Of a stretch of DNA of 6,970 nt, positions 6,035 through 6,970 are shown in pieces (position 1 is the first letter of the stretch; every line of letters starts with the position of its first letter). A model generated the notes under the pieces. It was not told the DNA's origin. It saw only the letters and a program-made list of their open reading frames with translations, and searched no databases. The translations under genes and the position numbers were made by a program. Source of the stretch: Oscillospiraceae bacterium (GTDB lineage: Bacteria > Bacillota > Clostridia > Clostridiales > Clostridiaceae); NCBI GenBank assembly GCA_009785875.1, contig WQUF01000099.1:1-6970 (forward strand), written 5' to 3'.

Positions 6035-6451
6035 TTAATCTCTATACATAGGATGATCTTTAATAAATTCTACTAAATCCCATAAGTTCCCATACAGATC
6101 TTTAAAAACAGCTACTTTTCCATATGATTCTTCTTTAGGTGATCTAACAAATTCTACCCCTTTTAAAACCATAGAATTATAATCTCGAAAAAAATTATCT
6201 GTACTTAAAAAAAGGAATACTCTTCCTCCTGTTTGAGATCCTATGTATTTTTCTTGTTCAGGGTTTGAAGCTCTTGCTAAAAGAATAGTGCTTTCTTTTG
6301 AATTTGGAGGTGCGACAACGACCCAACGCTTATCTTGTTCTTTTTGATATATGTCTTGTATAAGTATAAAATTTAGCTTATTCACAAAGAAATCTATTGC
6401 TTCATCATATTCTTTTACTATTAAAGCTACATGAACTATTGATTGTTTCAT
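6035..6451 (-). CDS. VOC (glyoxalase/bleomycin-resistance fold) family protein
   Basis: This 138-residue cytoplasmic protein has the paired beta-alpha-beta-beta-beta layout of the vicinal oxygen chelate superfamily. The first module begins IVHVALIVKEYDEAIDFF (5-22) with candidate metal ligand His7. The second ends DLYGNLWDLVEF (118-129) with Glu128. GGRVFLFL (76-83) starts the second module without the usual His, so any metal site would be incomplete or different. Members include glyoxalase I, dioxygenases and antibiotic-binding proteins; the substrate here cannot be told. ATG 6451 is chosen because AAGGA lies 8 nt upstream; a GTG at 6469 would place that site inside the coding region and has none of its own. 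It follows the toxin gene by 60 nt and is followed by capA after 53 nt. Confidence 0.8.
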   Translation of the reverse strand: MKQSIVHVALIVKEYDEAIDFFVNKLNFILIQDIYQKEQDKRWVVVAPPNSKESTILLARASNPEQEKYIGSQTGGRVFLFLSTDNFFRDYNSMVLKGVEFVRSPKEESYGKVAVFKDLYGNLWDLVEFIKDHPMYRD

Positions 6452-6511
6452 ATGATCATTCCTTATCACTATTTAGTTATAGTTTTACGTTAGTGCCTTT
6501 TTGCTTTTATC

Positions 6512-6814
6512 CTACAACAAGTCTTTATATTGTCGCCTTGCATATAATATTCTTCGTATTTCAATATTTTTTTTGTTAATAACATAGAAAACAATATAGT
6601 TATTAACGATCATTGTCCTGTATCCCCGTAACCTGAGTCTAGTATCTTTTGCTAGAGGACAACGCTCAGGCATAGTAGTTAGTATCTTTATTTTTTCTAT
6701 AATCAAATCATAATATTGTATGGCAGCATCAGAAGAGAGCGTATTAAGGTAATCTACAATGTCTCTCAAGTCACTTTGCGCAGATGGGAATATTAACACA
6801 TTATATTGTTCCAT
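6512..6814 (-). CDS. RelE/ParE-family type II toxin
   Basis: This 100-residue protein matches the compact RelE/ParE fold: an opening strand and helix (YNVLIFPSAQSDLRDIVDYL, 4-23), a second helix through DLIIEKIKIL, then PERCPLAKD, the basic RLRLRGYR (59-66), NYIVFYVI and the closing RRILYARRQY. The Arg/Tyr-rich end resembles toxins that cut mRNA on the ribosome (RelE) or poison gyrase (ParE); which activity applies cannot be decided. It overlaps the upstream antitoxin by 14 nt, the usual arrangement for translational coupling. Three in-frame ATGs exist (6823, 6820, 6814). ATG 6814 is preferred because an AAGAG sequence lies 9 nt before it, while the first ATG abuts that sequence. The alternative would add three residues. 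Confidence 0.85.
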   Translation of the reverse strand: MEQYNVLIFPSAQSDLRDIVDYLNTLSSDAAIQYYDLIIEKIKILTTMPERCPLAKDTRLRLRGYRTMIVNNYIVFYVINKKNIEIRRILYARRQYKDLL

Positions 6815-6970
6815 GGACATCATCTCTTAACTTTTTAGCAAACTCAAAAAAGTCTATTCCTCCAGCACCCGAAGCCAGTTCAATTTCAGCATCTGCAAGT
6901 TTGGAGTATAATTCAAGCTGCGCTTGCTCATGTTCATACATCTCAATGCTTAATACAACCATATCACCTA
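6801..6970 (-). CDS. Phd/YefM-like antitoxin, C-terminal part (cut by window edge)
   Basis: The reverse strand from the right edge stays open for 55 residues to TAA at 6801-6803. It begins GDMVVLSIEMYEHEQAQLELY, continues with an Asp/Glu-rich helix (KLADAEIEL) and ends AKKLRDDVHGTI. The VVLSIEMYE segment resembles the DxVVxSxExYE region that ends the DNA-binding domain of Phd/YefM antitoxins, and what follows would be the toxin-neutralising tail. The N-terminal DNA-binding half and the module's promoter lie outside the window. The ORF overlaps the toxin start by 14 nt in another frame. This placement, with a RelE/ParE toxin directly downstream, supports the call more than the short sequence does. 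Confidence 0.75.
   Translation of the reverse strand, partial: GDMVVLSIEMYEHEQAQLELYSKLADAEIELASGAGGIDFFEFAKKLRDDVHGTI

Noticed and set aside
6467..6495. CACTA / TAGTG inverted repeat between the toxin and VOC genes
   Set aside because: The stem is only 5 bp and AT-rich, with no T run; it cannot be told from chance, so no terminator is claimed there.
1..6970. CRISPR array, tRNA or rRNA genes, transposase or phage genes
   Set aside because: No regularly spaced repeats, cloverleaf-like sequence or mobile-element proteins were seen on reading either strand.

Overview
The window reads as ordinary chromosome of a low-GC Firmicute, most likely a member of the Clostridia or a close relative. The evidence is AT-rich DNA with about 25-38% GC in the lines sampled outside one gene, strong GGAGG/AGGTGAT-type ribosome binding sites, a TTG start, and protein families typical of that group. 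The genus cannot be read from the sequence.

Layout, left to right. The left edge (1-53, minus) holds the first 17 codons of an unidentified gene behind a strong Shine-Dalgarno. Next is a divergent, enlarged phosphoribosyl-pyrophosphate synthetase (189-1382, minus). A 175-bp divergent region with promoter motifs and a 17-bp palindrome separates it from a TTG-started gene (1558-3363, plus). That gene encodes an acidic cytoplasmic tail, five membrane segments and an extracellular S41 (tail-specific protease-like) domain. A terminator and a fresh promoter precede an orphan four-helix membrane protein (3572-4123, plus). A bidirectional terminator (4144-4188) closes both the plus-strand block and the minus-strand block that faces it.

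The right half is all minus strand. Read in the direction of transcription it holds the 3' part of a Phd/YefM-like antitoxin (from 6970, incomplete), an overlapping RelE/ParE-family toxin, a VOC (glyoxalase-fold) protein, a CapA-family metallophosphatase lipoprotein with its own extended -10 promoter, and a beta-phosphoglucomutase-like HAD enzyme 22 nt downstream of capA. The capA gene is visibly richer in G+C than its neighbours and may have been acquired.

No tRNA, rRNA, CRISPR array, transposase or phage gene was seen. I do not see a clear multi-gene novel system. The best candidates for something undescribed are the membrane-tethered S41-like protein with its operator-like palindrome, and the orphan membrane protein next to it. 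No gene-free stretch exceeds 300 bases.
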